Part shown: one piece after another, positions 1 to 11,090 of the stretch
How positions within the stretch are numbered: position 1 is the stretch's first letter
How the letters are laid out: each line of letters starts with the position of its first letter
DNA from: Symsagittifera roscoffensis
Lineage: Eukaryota > Xenacoelomorpha > Acoela > Convolutidae
Length of the DNA: 64,000 bases
Reading direction: 5' to 3'
NCBI RefSeq assembly: GCF_963678635.1
Contig: NC_087063.1
Coordinates: 32,250,599 to 32,314,598, forward strand
Position numbers and translations under genes: made by a program
Notes under the pieces: generated by a model
Told to the model about the DNA's origin: nothing
The model's input: the letters and a program-made list of their open reading frames with translations, nothing else
Database searches by the model: none

Positions 1-710
1 TCCTTGAAGACCGAAATTATTCTGTGGTTTTTTGATCTGCCCAGGCGGGAAAAAATTTCACTGTATTTCTTTGTATGAGTATCTCTCTAGAAAATCAATT
101 CATCCATTTCTGAGTCGTCTGAGATATTTGATACTATATATGGTTGCACTCGAGTTGTTTGAACTCTCAGTAGAAGTTGAATTTCGGTCCAATCCGAGAA
201 AGCAACTAGTTCGGTTCTCTGTCAAAAAGAGTTGGCTCTATTTACTGACTTTCTTTGTGCAGAAATATCTGATAAGAGAGTACCGAAGAAAAATGGGTTT
301 GCGGTTATAATCCACTTATATTGTATTAGTAGGGATCAGTAGGATGATTCGGAAATAGGGAAAAATTTGGCATTTTTTCACGACGTGGGTAAAATATCTG
401 CCGTGAGTTTGTTAGTATAGGAAGACGAGCTGCTCGTGTCAATAATTGCTTTAAAATAAGAATCCTTTGCTCGCAATTTGATTTGGAGAACTTAGATTTT
501 AACCGTAGCTGTGTTAATGATTTCTACTTTCGTTATTGAATTCGGTTTAGACTTAATTGCTCGAGAGCGAAGGTGGTTTGGCTGATTGGTTTCGACCGAC
601 TCCGAAATCAATCATTAAAAAACTGAATTCGGATTCACTGTCCGAAATAAAAAAAAAACAGCTGTCCTCATCTGTTGAATTAGATTCCGCACTATTGTTA
701 TTGACGTTAC
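1..710 (-). mobile_element. Partial second copy of decayed Ty3/gypsy pol (pre-RT segment)
   Basis: This segment is a direct repeat of 4983-5690: both begin tccttgaagaccgaa and stay alignable until about gacgttac, with many substitutions and small indels. In the 4983 copy this stretch lies just upstream (minus strand) of a reverse-transcriptase remnant, so it is the protease-to-RT linker of a gypsy-type pol. The RT of this copy would lie left of base 1, outside the window. The two copies have the same orientation, so the left end of the window holds head-to-tail gypsy elements or a tandem duplication of one. No intact reading frame remains. Confidence 0.6.
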
Positions 711-1200
711 GATATTAAGATAAGTTCTCCTGACTTCTTTTGAGTTTTCAAGTGTTTTGTTACTTTTATCTTTTCAGGAGGAGACATCACTACACTCATC
801 TGGACTGGCAAAAACGTTAAAACAGGGGTTGGAATCACACCTTCCCGGCTATGAAAAGAACCTGTACACCGACCAGTGGTGCTGTCTTGTCCAAAGAGAG
901 TACTTGAGCGTCAGAAGTCTGCGGTGCGGATTTTGGTGCATTTTTGCGGAGTTTTGGATGGACCGGTTGGTTCAGTTGAGCTGCTTGGCACAAATCGGGG
1001 AACATTTTTTTGATGCTGGCTACAGGTTTTGCTTCGAGGTGTGTTCGGCGGCTGTTGAATGTCATCATCAGATGAGGATGTTGGTGATTAATGAATCCGT
1101 TTGGCAGAAGCTTTTGGACACGTTGCTATTTTTGATGAGGTCTGTTTGCCTAAATCTTCAAAACTGTTAACTGATTTCAACCTGGATAACTTGCAGATAA
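711..1200. other. Stretch between two gypsy remnants, unassigned
   Basis: The similarity to the second gypsy copy stops near 710. A 137-codon plus-strand ORF (757-1170) and a polar minus-strand frame cross this stretch, but neither contains a motif I recognise. It may be gag or protease sequence of the left element, since it lies upstream of the pol fragment on the minus strand. No gene is supported. Confidence 0.3.
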
Positions 1201-1766
1201 CTTTCCCCTCTGATGTAAGGAAAGTTTTCTTAGTAATTTGAGATACTCTGTCTGAAAATGATTTAAATAGAGGCTTTCCGAATTGCGCTCTAGAATCTTT
1301 CGAAAAATTTCTATTAGGTTGATTTAAGATAAAATAGTATATTCCATTTTACTTGAAATGGTTACGGTGACAGTATTGGTTGGACATAGTCGAAATCTAT
1401 GAGTTCCAGAAATGAAGTTGTTTTGTAAGTAGGAGGCCAGTAACATGTTCCTATTCGATTGGGTCTTCTTTCCTATGGCTTCATTGCCTTGAAATCGCTG
1501 TTTTCTCGATCATCCGCTCACAAGCGGGATTTGGCAAGGGAATCTAAGACTTTGTACTGGGGCGTGTCTGCCATTGATGAGAACTTCATTATGAACTGAG
1601 GGCTCACATCTCTGCTGTTTTCTCCCTTGTATTCAAATATGACTCCTGGACGGCTGTCGTAAGGTTCACAGCGTTCTTTTGCGGTTAGCGTGTCTCTGGA
1701 TAAGTGCTCCTGATCTAAATTAGTTTTTGAGTTGAAATAATATACAGTTAAGGACCGAAAAGAAAA

Positions 1767-2389
1767 TCAAAAGGGGACATGTTGATCACCGAAATCAGCG
1801 TCAATGATCAATTTGAGAGCGTCCTGTATATCTGGTAGATTATTTTCTAATTGCATGGCAGCCCGTTTGATTTTTTGTTTCTGAATGGACCTTTCGAACA
1901 GACCACAACCTCTGTGGTCTCCTACCGGGCAAAATTTGCCTTTCATGTCGTTTTTGAAGACGAATTTAGATGCTAACTTATTTTTGCAACCGAGATATTG
2001 GACAGTTCTGATAGTTTTTGGGGGTGGAATGAATTTCCCTATAACTACACAGAAAGTTGAAAATTTTTGCGCGCCTGTAGACTGTGTAAGCCAAACGGTT
2101 AGATTTTTTGAATAACGGTCGATAGCGACCAACGAGTACACAGAATATCTATTTCGCTCTGATAGTGGGCCGGCGTAGTCCAACTGTAACGTTTCGCATG
2201 CTGAGTTTAGTTTAGGTAGGGGGTTTGACGAGTGAAATACACTGGAATGTTCTTATCCAAACTTTTACGTTGGATACAGTCTTTGCAAGTGCTGACTATG
2301 TCTCTGCAAATTCTGGGCCACCAAATGTATTGAGCGGCATCTATCTTAGCTTCTTGGCCGGGTTGGGATCTATGTAGTCTAGAAAGCAC
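1767..2389 (-). pseudogene. Integrase remnant (Ty3/gypsy)
   Basis: The frame at 2389-2207 has an HHCC-like zinc domain ('LHRSQPGQEAK', 'YIWWPRICRDI', 'CKDCIQ'). The frame at 2183-1767 starts 'MDYAGPL', the first catalytic Asp, and reaches 'CPVGDHRGCGLFERSIQ', the region of the catalytic Glu. The second Asp region ('KTIRTVQ') has lost the usual TDxG. The two parts are in different frames. An intact integrase would join the cDNA ends to host DNA. Confidence 0.7.
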
Positions 2390-3655
2390 AACTCATTGCG
2401 GACTTTAGGGAATTGCAATGCGGTTGTCGATTACAATTACAATACACCTGTCAATTACTGCGTCAGTTTCCAAAATGTTTTGATATATGGGTCAATTCTG
2501 CACTTACCTTCGCAATCTTGGGCGTTCACTGCAAGTCGCATACGTTTCAGGATTGAGTTCTCTGAGATAAGTTCTGCAAGGTCATCTGGGTCGAGAATTA
2601 CCGTCAATCCGAAGAGTGATTTCCTGTCCTCTGAAACAACTAGTTTGTGTTTTGTCGAAATTTTTATCACTGATTGACGTCGTACATATCTCTCTAAATT
2701 TATTATGGCAAAAGCTGTTGCGTACTTCTGACAAAATATCACAGTTTTGACTTGATAGGAGTTGGTCTCGGTCGTTTTGCTGATGATACACGTACCTCGG
2801 TTAGGATCGATGCCGGACAAAATCAGGAGTTTAAGCTTCTTGATTTAGTAGAGGCTCGAGCTTTCAACGCTATGAGAGATAAATTTTGCTATTCGGGTAG
2901 ACACCATCACTTCTGACAAATGGCAAGTTTGTTCTTTCACAAGCGTAGGTATTTACTAGAGTCGGTCTGCTGTATTATATACAATTGTTGGGTAAGATAG
3001 CTCAATAGGAATTAACGTAGAGTTCCATAGATGAATAAGTAACGAGTCAAAATTTGCTTATATCGAAGTGATTGATCGCAAAACGCGGCGCATAATTTGA
3101 CTTCCTTTAGTGGATTGGTTGAACAAATTTAGCTGAAATCTGATTGTTATAGAGTAAAAACTTGGATTTGAAACCCTCTTGTAAATTTGTGCAACATTTT
3201 TCGCTGCATTTGATTGAATTAAATTCTTGTATAAAATTCGGTCGCCCTCTTGTGGAAAGTTACCAATTGAAAAGGTTATTATACTGGCCAAACTTTTGAC
3301 GCACTCGTGCGTGTTTTTACAGGAATTTACACTCGAGTTTGATTGTTTGAAACAAGTGGATGAAAAATTCTCTCGCGAAAAAAGGCCGGCAAATGAAAAT
3401 TGGTGGATGTGATTGGTTGAAATTTGAATGATGGAATTAGTTGAAACTGAATATTTTCTTACCAAGAAAATTAAAAAAAAAAGAGTAAGCATTATGTAAA
3501 ATGAAGAGCTAGATGGGATCTGCCGAGGAATATGTGAAGTTTAATTAATGAGACTAACAGAACAGGAAGGCTCGTTTACTCTGATTGATCTGGTAGACCG
3601 TTCTGATGTTGCAAATTTGTGTATGGTTCACTGGCTTCAAAAAATTTCCATAGAG

Positions 3656-4346
3656 TTATATACAAATACCAAATGCTTGTCGTAAACAGACGGTTGAGTT
3701 GCTTACATTGATTGTTTTCTCGATAAGCAGTTGCCAAAACCCAGTTTGGAGCCCGCGATATGGTTTACATTGAGTTTTAATGGTATTAGTCTGTCGGTCC
3801 ACAAGTGAGTCTCGATTGATAGATTTATTTCCGCAGTTGGTGTGTGGAGACAATATGACGGCTTTGTGGTCGGTTAAGACCTCGAAATGATTTCCTAAAC
3901 AATTAGCTTCTGAATCTTTCATAAAATCATGCTATTGCTATGAACTTTATGGGTACTTTATTTTTTTTAGGAATTCGGAAGCGAAGGATATTGGCACCCA
4001 GGATCCGTGTTCGGGTTTTTGATCAGAAGCGGCACCTAAGCCACTGTAGCTAGCGTCAAATTTGTCTCGAGATTTGGTTTTAGGTCGTAGTGGTACTTTT
4101 TGGTGATACGGATCCTCGTTTCAACGTGTCTTCAAAAGTTGTTTGTTGATTCCGGCCCCAGATAAGTTTTGACTTGGTTTGGGATCGACGAGATGGGCGG
4201 AATTGTTCTGTGTTTCTCGGAAAGTTTGGGAAGAATTTATGCAGGTGATTTAAGACACCCATAAAAACATTAGCTGTATTAGGACTACAGGTACTTTCAG
4301 ATCCAGGATTTGTTGCACTATAGAAACTTTCGGTTTGCAGTCTCAT
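3656..4346 (-). pseudogene. RNase H region remnant (Ty3/gypsy)
   Basis: The minus frame at 4346-4080 carries the RT/RNase H connection pattern ('LNHLHKFFPNFPRNTEQFRPS' shortened here, then 'LIWGRNQQTTFED'), which matches the usual HKFIPN...FxWxxxxQxAFE segment. The frame at 3922-3656 has 'FEVLTDHKAVI', the Asp-containing RNase H motif, followed by 'NCGNKSINRD'. The two pieces are in different frames. The role in an intact element is degradation of template RNA during cDNA synthesis. It is broken here. Confidence 0.6.
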
Positions 4347-4947
4347 TGTAAATGCCGAACCCTAGCCATAATACTGTTTCAAAACCTCCTGTATTGAGCT
4401 TTGACAGGACGAAATCTACTGTCGAATTATGTTTTGGTAGTGAGCCTTTTAGTACAATCTTCATGTCGTCTAGGAAACATACTACGCCGCGGATGTTCTC
4501 GATTGTGTTGTTCATTGCCTCTCGGATTTCTTTTAGCATGTCGAAGGCACCATATAATTTGGTTTTAAAACAATTATTTCTAGTGATTTCACTACAAACT
4601 AAGCTGAAATTGCAATGGCTGCTGTCAAGATCAGAGAGTTGAAACTGGCTAACAGCGTATTTGAGATCTAAATCTGTAAACCACACCTTGCCTGGTTTGC
4701 GGATTTGTTGTTTTTGGCTGTTATCTCAAAATTTTCTTAATTGTTGGGCATTTGGTATTGGTTTTGGGCAATTTGGTGCGTTCATCGGCTTTGTGTTTAT
4801 GGATGTTTTCACAGTGCAATCGTTCCTGGCTGTGATTACATCAACAGCTACAAAGTAATCACTTGAACATTTATTGAACTTGACAATATGGCCTTCTCGA
4901 ATCATTTTTGAGATCTGGTCGCCCACATTCTGCTGGATATGAATCAA
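4318..4947 (-). pseudogene. Reverse transcriptase remnant (Ty3/gypsy)
   Basis: Two pieces in the same frame (4947-4726 and 4686-4318) are separated by an in-frame stop. The first has the gypsy pre-palm pattern 'IREGHIVKFNKCSSDYFVA'. The second has 'FTDLDLKYAVSQFQL' (catalytic Asp of motif A), 'LYGAFDM' and 'CFLDDMKIV', where the usual YxDD box reads FLDD. RT would copy the element RNA into DNA in cytoplasmic particles. Stops and frameshifts on both sides make this copy nonfunctional. Family assignment is by motif order read by eye. Confidence 0.72.
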
Positions 4948-5783
4948 TATACGTCGAAAATGTTCTTGAATCGGGATGACAGGGTCCTTGAAGACCGAAT
5001 GTAATCTGCGTTTTTTAAATCTGCCTAGGCGAGAAAATAGTTCACAGTACTTCTTGGTATGAGTATCTCTCTAGAAGTTCAATTAATCCATTTCCCAATC
5101 GTTTGAGATATTTGATACTAATTAGGGTCGTACTCGAGTAGTTTGAGCTCCCAGTACAAAATGATGTTCGATCTAATTCGTGAAAGCATTTAGTTCTGTT
5201 CTCTATGAAAAAAATGTTTGCTCTCTTTACTGACTTTTTTCGTGAAGAAACATCTGATAGGAGAATACCGTGAAGAAGAATGGGTTTGTGGTTATAATCC
5301 ACTTATAGTGTATCAGTGGGGATCCATAGGGTGATTCGGAAATAGAGAATATGTTGGCCCGACATGATTAAAATATCTGCCGTCCGTTCGTTGGTATAAT
5401 GCGACGAGCAGCCCGTGTCAATAATCGCTTAAAAATAGGAATCCCTTGCTCGCAAACTGATTTGGAGACATTTGATTTTACTCGTAGCTGTGTTAATGAC
5501 TTCTACTTTCATTACTGAGTTCGGTTTAGACTAAGATGCTTGAGAGCGAATTGTTTGGTTGATTGGTTTCGATCGGCTCCGAAATCATTAAGAAACTGAA
5601 TTCGGATTCACTGTCCGAAATGATAAAATTGCGGTCCTCTTCTGTTGATTCAGATTCCTCACTAATGCTATCGACGTTACCTTTTGAGTTACATACCTGA
5701 GTGAAAAAGCTTTTCTTGTCGCAAAAATCACAACTGACTTTTTTTTCTGGGGCATACTGCTCTATGATTTTGAGAAAACTCAT

Positions 5784-6290
5784 TTTAAAAAAAATAACAA
5801 AATCTGTTGCTTTTAGATGGCCGTGGAATGTATGATTTATTGCTATTGTTTGCTCTTGGCAAATGTCACCGCGCGTTTTCCTTCTTTTGCGTCAATAAGG
5901 CTGGTTCCTGTTCCTCATTAAAAAATTGCCTAATCCAGGTTTCCCAAGCTAAGGGTGGGCCGGTTGTTGGTTTGGGCCATTAAACAGGAACTCCCAATAG
6001 GTATGTTTTTTCGTCATGTTTTTTTCAAAACTTGCTGCGTCATGTGAATAACTAAGAAAATAATGTTTAAAGGCATTGAATTATTTATCGATCAGTAAAA
6101 TGGAATTCATCAAAAGGAGTGATATAACCTTTGAGCATACACAAAGAAGAGTGAACGCACTTCACATATTCACATTTCAATCTTGGGAGACTGGTCCCGA
6201 TCTTGACACCTTCAAGATTCGAATCTATTTAATTGCAGGTAAAGCTAATTACAGTACGCTGTGCCGTACCACAGTATGTATTGTTCTGTA
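5784..6290. other. No gene seen
   Basis: AT-rich sequence between the gypsy remnant and the long repeat copies. Short plus-strand ORFs here (for example 6076-6291) have no recognisable motif. I see nothing to annotate. Confidence 0.4.
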
Positions 6291-7320
6291 ACCCAAGAAG
6301 AATTGTTACAAGAAGCGACAAGTTTTAGAAGTTTAAAATTGGCAAAATGTAATTTTCGGTTTCTACTTGAACTCTGCAAAGACTAGTTTTCTAAAAAAAA
6401 TTATGCCACAACTAAAATTTATATCTTTTTTCAAAAACAATTATGCAAATTTTGTTGTTTCTGATTAAATCTGATTTTTTTGCTACAGACACATTGATAT
6501 GAGGGCTCATAAATCGCATAGCTGGGTCTCTACAACGTGGATGACAGAAAAAATGTAGTTCAAGACAAAACACAAAGCCTGAAAACTTTCGAAGATGAAG
6601 CCTTGCTTTCTTCACTAAAAATTTTGATTTTTTCTTATTAGTTTTTTTCGCTGTTCATACGTTGTTTCATTTAGAAGTCAACAATCTGGCTTGTTCTTTC
6701 ACGTTATTGTTTTTCGCAGCCTAAACGGCTTTCAAATTTGTTTTTTTTTATCAGTGATAATGCAAAAATTTCAAATATCTGGGTATAGTTTTTCGATCAT
6801 TCGGCTCTGTAACAGGCCATCTTTTTTTTATGTCGATTGATGTGTTTTTCAATGAACACGATGAAAACTTGATAATTGTTAGGCTTGTAATTAACAAGCA
6901 CTATCTAATCCTAAAGTAGAATTTTTCGGGGTTGCAACTGGTTGAAAAATATGGCTTTAGTCATTGGGTATCTTGGTTCAAAATATGTTCACATTTCTAT
7001 GCGATTCCGGCCTATTTATTCAAGAGGTGACGAATACACCTGGGACGGCAATGATCCGCTTGATTGCCAATTTTTTTTTACTGCACGCTGTTTTCGTTGT
7101 AGTTGTTTTTTTTGTTGTATTCCTGCTTTATGTTTTATGTTTTTATGATTAATCCTGCACTTTGTATTTCTAATAACCTTGATTTTTTATATTTTTGTAG
7201 TTCTTGTGATAATTTTTTTTGGCCTAAATGATTTCTGCTTATGTTTTCTCGTCTTACTAACCTAACTTTGGGTCGTTTGAAATACTCATAAATTGTATGC
7301 TTTCCTCCGGATCGCACAAA
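6290..7320. repeat. Diverged copy of a long AT-rich repeat, 5' part
   Basis: This segment aligns by eye with 9240-9800 (shared run around 'ggctctgtaacaggccat' versus 'gactctgtgacaagccat') and, further on, with 14700-15190 (shared 'attcctgctttatgtttt', 'gggacggcaa', 'ctgcttatgtttt'). It is therefore a member of a long repeat family present at least three times in 6-19 kb. Open frames inside are short and not conserved between copies. The class of element is not known to me. Confidence 0.5.
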
Positions 7321-8059
7321 ACTCAGAATAGTTTATGTACTTCAAAGTTCTTCTTGAAATTGTATTTTGTTTTTGAATTTTTATCAAACGCCGTCGGATG
7401 TGTTTCTGGAAGTGCTTTAAGCAAATAGGACTTCATTCCAGACAACATTTTGATGATTTCTTCACATGGTTTTTTCAAAATTTCGTCCTTTTCCTTTGGA
7501 CTTAGTGGCTCAAAAAATTCGTTTGGCGGAATTGGTTGAATTGGCAAATTTTTGATTGTGCAAAATCATTTTCAGCTCAAAGTACATAGAATTTTTTGTA
7601 CAAACGGATTTTTTTTGTACAAATGAGTAGTAGTATGTTGTTCATGCTGAATTTGTTGTTCAAATGAAATGAAATTGACCATAAAGTTTCGTGTGAACCC
7701 ATGTATAGTTTTTATTATACTCTTATATGGGAAGATAAACTTAAATCTGTCAAAAAACAGGCCAAGCAATTCTATGTCTATTTTTTACGTGACTTTTCAT
7801 GTAAAAACTGAAATGACAAGCTATCTTAAATACTTTATCTGCGAGTTTATATTGCCAATTAAGCAGTGGATTTTCTTGCTTGTATGGAAATTGCATTATT
7901 CGTAGTTAGTTTTGGTCCACTAGGGTAAGTTCACCATCTTTTTTGGCCTATTTTACATAAAAAAACTTTTCACAATTAGAATAAGCGTTTTTTTCTGGTT
8001 CACCCACCTCATCTGTTTATCATTTTTATGGAGTAGCGAGAAGTCTCACAGGATTAAGT

Positions 8060-8125
8060 GCGAATATCAAATACGTTTGTCGTGAGCTAATTAAATTTAG
8101 TTCGTATGCAAATTTTTGTAACAAT
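8060..8125. repeat. Short segment shared with 15200-15270
   Basis: The run 'tttgtcgtgagctaattaaa' and flanking bases occur at about 8078 and 15235, with the following 'tttagttcg' and 'tttttgtaacaatt' also shared. It belongs to the same long repeat family as the surrounding segments. Bases 7320-8060 hold no recognisable gene. Confidence 0.5.
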
Positions 8126-8280
8126 TGGATAATATAAACAGAAAAGTTACTTGATGAATATTTTTGCAGGTGTTAAAAGAAAAAAGAGCCAGCTGATCTT
8201 ACTACTGCATAGCAATTAAGTGTTGGAAAAATAATAGTGTTTTATTCTCTTTTTGGTTGCTAATGTTGGAAAAAAGTAAG

Positions 8281-8345
8281 ACAGTATGGTGCAGTTGGTA
8301 AGACATCAGACACTGAATCCAGGGACAATGTCACGTAAATTTTTT
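8281..8345 (+). repeat. tRNA-like sequence, possible SINE head
   Basis: The run 'tatggtgcagttggtaagac' fits a Pol III A box (TGGTGCAGTTGG) and is followed by an anticodon-arm-like stretch and 'aatccaggga'. No good B box follows and the acceptor stem cannot be formed, so this is at best a tRNA-derived remnant. Confidence 0.25.
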
Positions 8346-8589
8346 TTCTTGCACCGAAAGCCCAAGATTTTAATGGATTAACAAGAATTTCCGAAACAAA
8401 ATTAACCTATTACAATGCATTAGAATTGTAGAACTTAGACCTCAAAATTGATTATATTGTCTTTATAATTGATTAGTTTAGTCAAGATATTCCATTATAG
8501 ATGATTTATTTTGGAATAAAATTTTATTATAATTCATAACAGTCGATTATAATCCATTTACTTTTTAAAACAAATTTCGACATCTTTTA

Positions 8590-8790
8590 CAGCTTTTACA
8601 AGCAACCAGCCAGTTTGTCATTCCCAACTCTTTACCCCTCCGCCCAGTTTACCCCAATCCCTCAATTAAGTTTTTAATTAATCGCATAAGTATTTATCCC
8701 CTCCACTTTAGCAAACCCTCTCCCCATTCAACCAATTCCCCACGCTCTCAATTGGACCTGATGGCGGGTGTGGCGAATGGCAATTTTGAT
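8590..8790. other. Pyrimidine-rich, C-rich block in AT-rich surroundings
   Basis: About 200 bases rich in CCC and CTCC runs ('ctttacccctccgcccag', 'ccctccactttagcaaaccc') differ clearly from the AT-rich flanks. No ORF or known element explains it. It could be part of a transposon or an unannotated conserved noncoding segment. Confidence 0.3.
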
Positions 8791-9239
8791 TAAAAGAAAA
8801 ACAAACAAAAGGTTAAACTGCCAAGAATTGAGAAATGAAAAAATTTAAAAAAAGTTGTAAGAAACGTAAAACTTAGCAAATGCACTAAACATAAAATGAA
8901 GTAATTTAAAACAAAAATGAGAATTTTAGCAAAAAAATTTCAAAAGTTTTATTATAATTGAATAAGATCGAATAAAATGGTTTATGGTAACATAAAATTA
9001 TTAGGATCATATCCGAACATTTTGTAATTTTGAATATATTGACTATACAACGACAAATTGACTGATTACGATGCATGAGCGCTCGGTGAGGGTTACCATC
9101 CAAGCATTTAGTTTTTTTGTTGCTTTCAAAGCTCCCGCTCGATATTTAGCATCTGGTGTTGGCAAAGTGCAGCTTTGTCTCTGAATTACCAAAATAGAAA
9201 ACTGTTAACTTTTTTGAAACTTTTTATCTGAGATAATTA

Positions 9240-11090
9240 GTATGTATGTATTATCCCTAAATCCAAAGAAAATTGTTCCGAGAACCAACATTTTGTATGT
9301 TTTAAGATTGACAAAAATTAATTTTTGGTTTCTTCTCGAACATAGCGAAAAATGATTTTCCGTAAAAAGGCACTAATACTAATTTATATTGTCATATTTC
9401 AAAAATGATTGCGGAAAAAATGTTGTCTCTGCTTAATATTGAAGTGTATTGCTGCAGACGCTACTTTTGAATAGCGATTAGATCCCGAAAAACAGTTCGG
9501 TCCTAAATGACAAAACTTAGGCCTGGAATTTTTCAAAAACAGTAGACTTGCGTTTCTTTACAAATAGTTTTGGTGTTTTTTTTCAATTCGCTGTTGTTCA
9601 TAAATTTTTCTGCGTGGGTTGTTCTGATTGTTCCTTTGCGTACACTATTTTTCTCAGCTTGAAAATTTTCAATGTGGTTTTTTTCTCAGTGCTAAGGTTA
9701 ATTCTTAATAATTCGAGTGCATTTTTTGCAATCCGATTATCCGACTCTGTGACAAGCCATATCCTTTTTTCGTCAATTTTAGTTTTTTTAACCTGAAGTA
9801 AAAGTTGGCAGCAACTCGGAAGTTGCGACTCGAGACTCGATTGTAAAATGCATCGATTGATGGCAAGAATTCAAGAAACAGAAGAGCCTAAAACCGTATC
9901 CAATTCGTATTTGCTGAAGTGTATGCAACAGTTCACAATATACCAGGAAAAACCAATCGATTACCTTAAGGCATTTCTGATTGGTTCCAGTTTTTCTATA
10001 AATTGCTGTGTCTATTAATCCGAGTATCAAAATTCCGCGTTAGCGCAAGTATCACATAAGATATGTCTTTTTGTATAATTTGACGACCTCATTTTTTGGT
10101 CAGCGGATCCCAATGAAGTTTAGATATTTTTATATTGTTTTTATCCTGTTTTTTTTACAAAACGAAAACCTCGATTGACAATTTTAAACAATTTTTTCAT
10201 TCGAAAAACGTTTATATTTTCCCAAAGCACTGCTGATTTTTCAGTTTAAGACCTTTCTATCCATTTTGAACATATCACTATGTTCGTTCAACTCGAGTAT
10301 ATCACGTGTAAATTTTACGGTGCCGCTCATTTCCACTTTTGAGAAACCAAGTGTTTTGTTATCGCAGTTTTCGTATCTACTGCAGCAAACATGCGGTAAA
10401 AAAAACTAAAGGCATTATCAGGTAAAAGTCACAGCAAATTTCTGTTATCTATTCTATAAAAGTTTTAGCTGGCTTCAGTTGTCATATAACCGCTGATCGC
10501 TGGTTTTGTCACTGCCAAGTACATCGAATCTGTTTCCATATCAATAGTACGGTTTGCTTAGAGTCCTAAAATTTTTCCAAGAAACTTGTTTTCTAACACA
10601 TGCAATCGCTGTTTGGCATTGTTTTTCAAAATAAAAAATCCAACATTGATTGGTTCGTCATAAAAAATTGTTTTTTTTTGTAAACTAATTTTTACATTTG
10701 TCTATTACAACTTTTTTTCGTTGCATCTGTTTTATTGCAAAAAAGAACTCACAAACTTTGTGTTTAGTTGCCAAATACAACTGCATTTGGTCATAGAGAA
10801 AACCCATCACTAGTGGTTGCAAATCAGAAATTCGTGAATAATGATCTCTTATAACAGAGTTCTTTAACTTTATAGTAACTACCACGAACAGCTCTGGATA
10901 GTGCCGGACTTCTTGCTCAGCGAGATCAGACTCAAATATGTGTTAAGTGAATCTACTTTTATAATCTACAGCATATACGCTCCATTCAATTTGTTCGTTA
11001 ACAGACTTATATCTAAAAAATATTGAAGTTCTCAGAAGCCGCTAATGCAATTGTATAATTTTTCGCTAACATTGTTGTTTTAGACCAGAA
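9240..11090. repeat. Long AT-rich repeat, second copy, front part
   Basis: 9290-9800 aligns with 6300-6850, and 10600-10760 aligns with 15260-15440 (shared 'attgattggttcgtcat', 'tttattgcaaaaaa'). The stretch continues into the duplicated segment beginning near 11090. A 66-codon minus ORF at 10885-10685 is open but has no motif I know. No gene is supported. Confidence 0.5.

Larger units (their letters stand above)
1200..5783 (-). mobile_element. Decayed Ty3/gypsy retrotransposon, minus strand
   Basis: Reading right to left, the remnants appear in the order expected of a gypsy pol: pre-RT linker (5690-4983), RT (4947-4318), RNase H (4346-3656), linker (2820-2455), integrase zinc domain (2389-2207), integrase core (2183-1767) and a C-terminal tail to about 1500. 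The pieces lie in several different frames and contain stops, so the copy is dead. A 5783-5526 minus frame with a C-x2-C pair and an acidic run may be the end of gag. No LTR pair was found around it. Confidence 0.7.

Noticed and set aside
757-1170. 137-codon plus-strand ORF as a host gene
   Set aside because: No domain, and it lies between minus-strand gypsy remnants.
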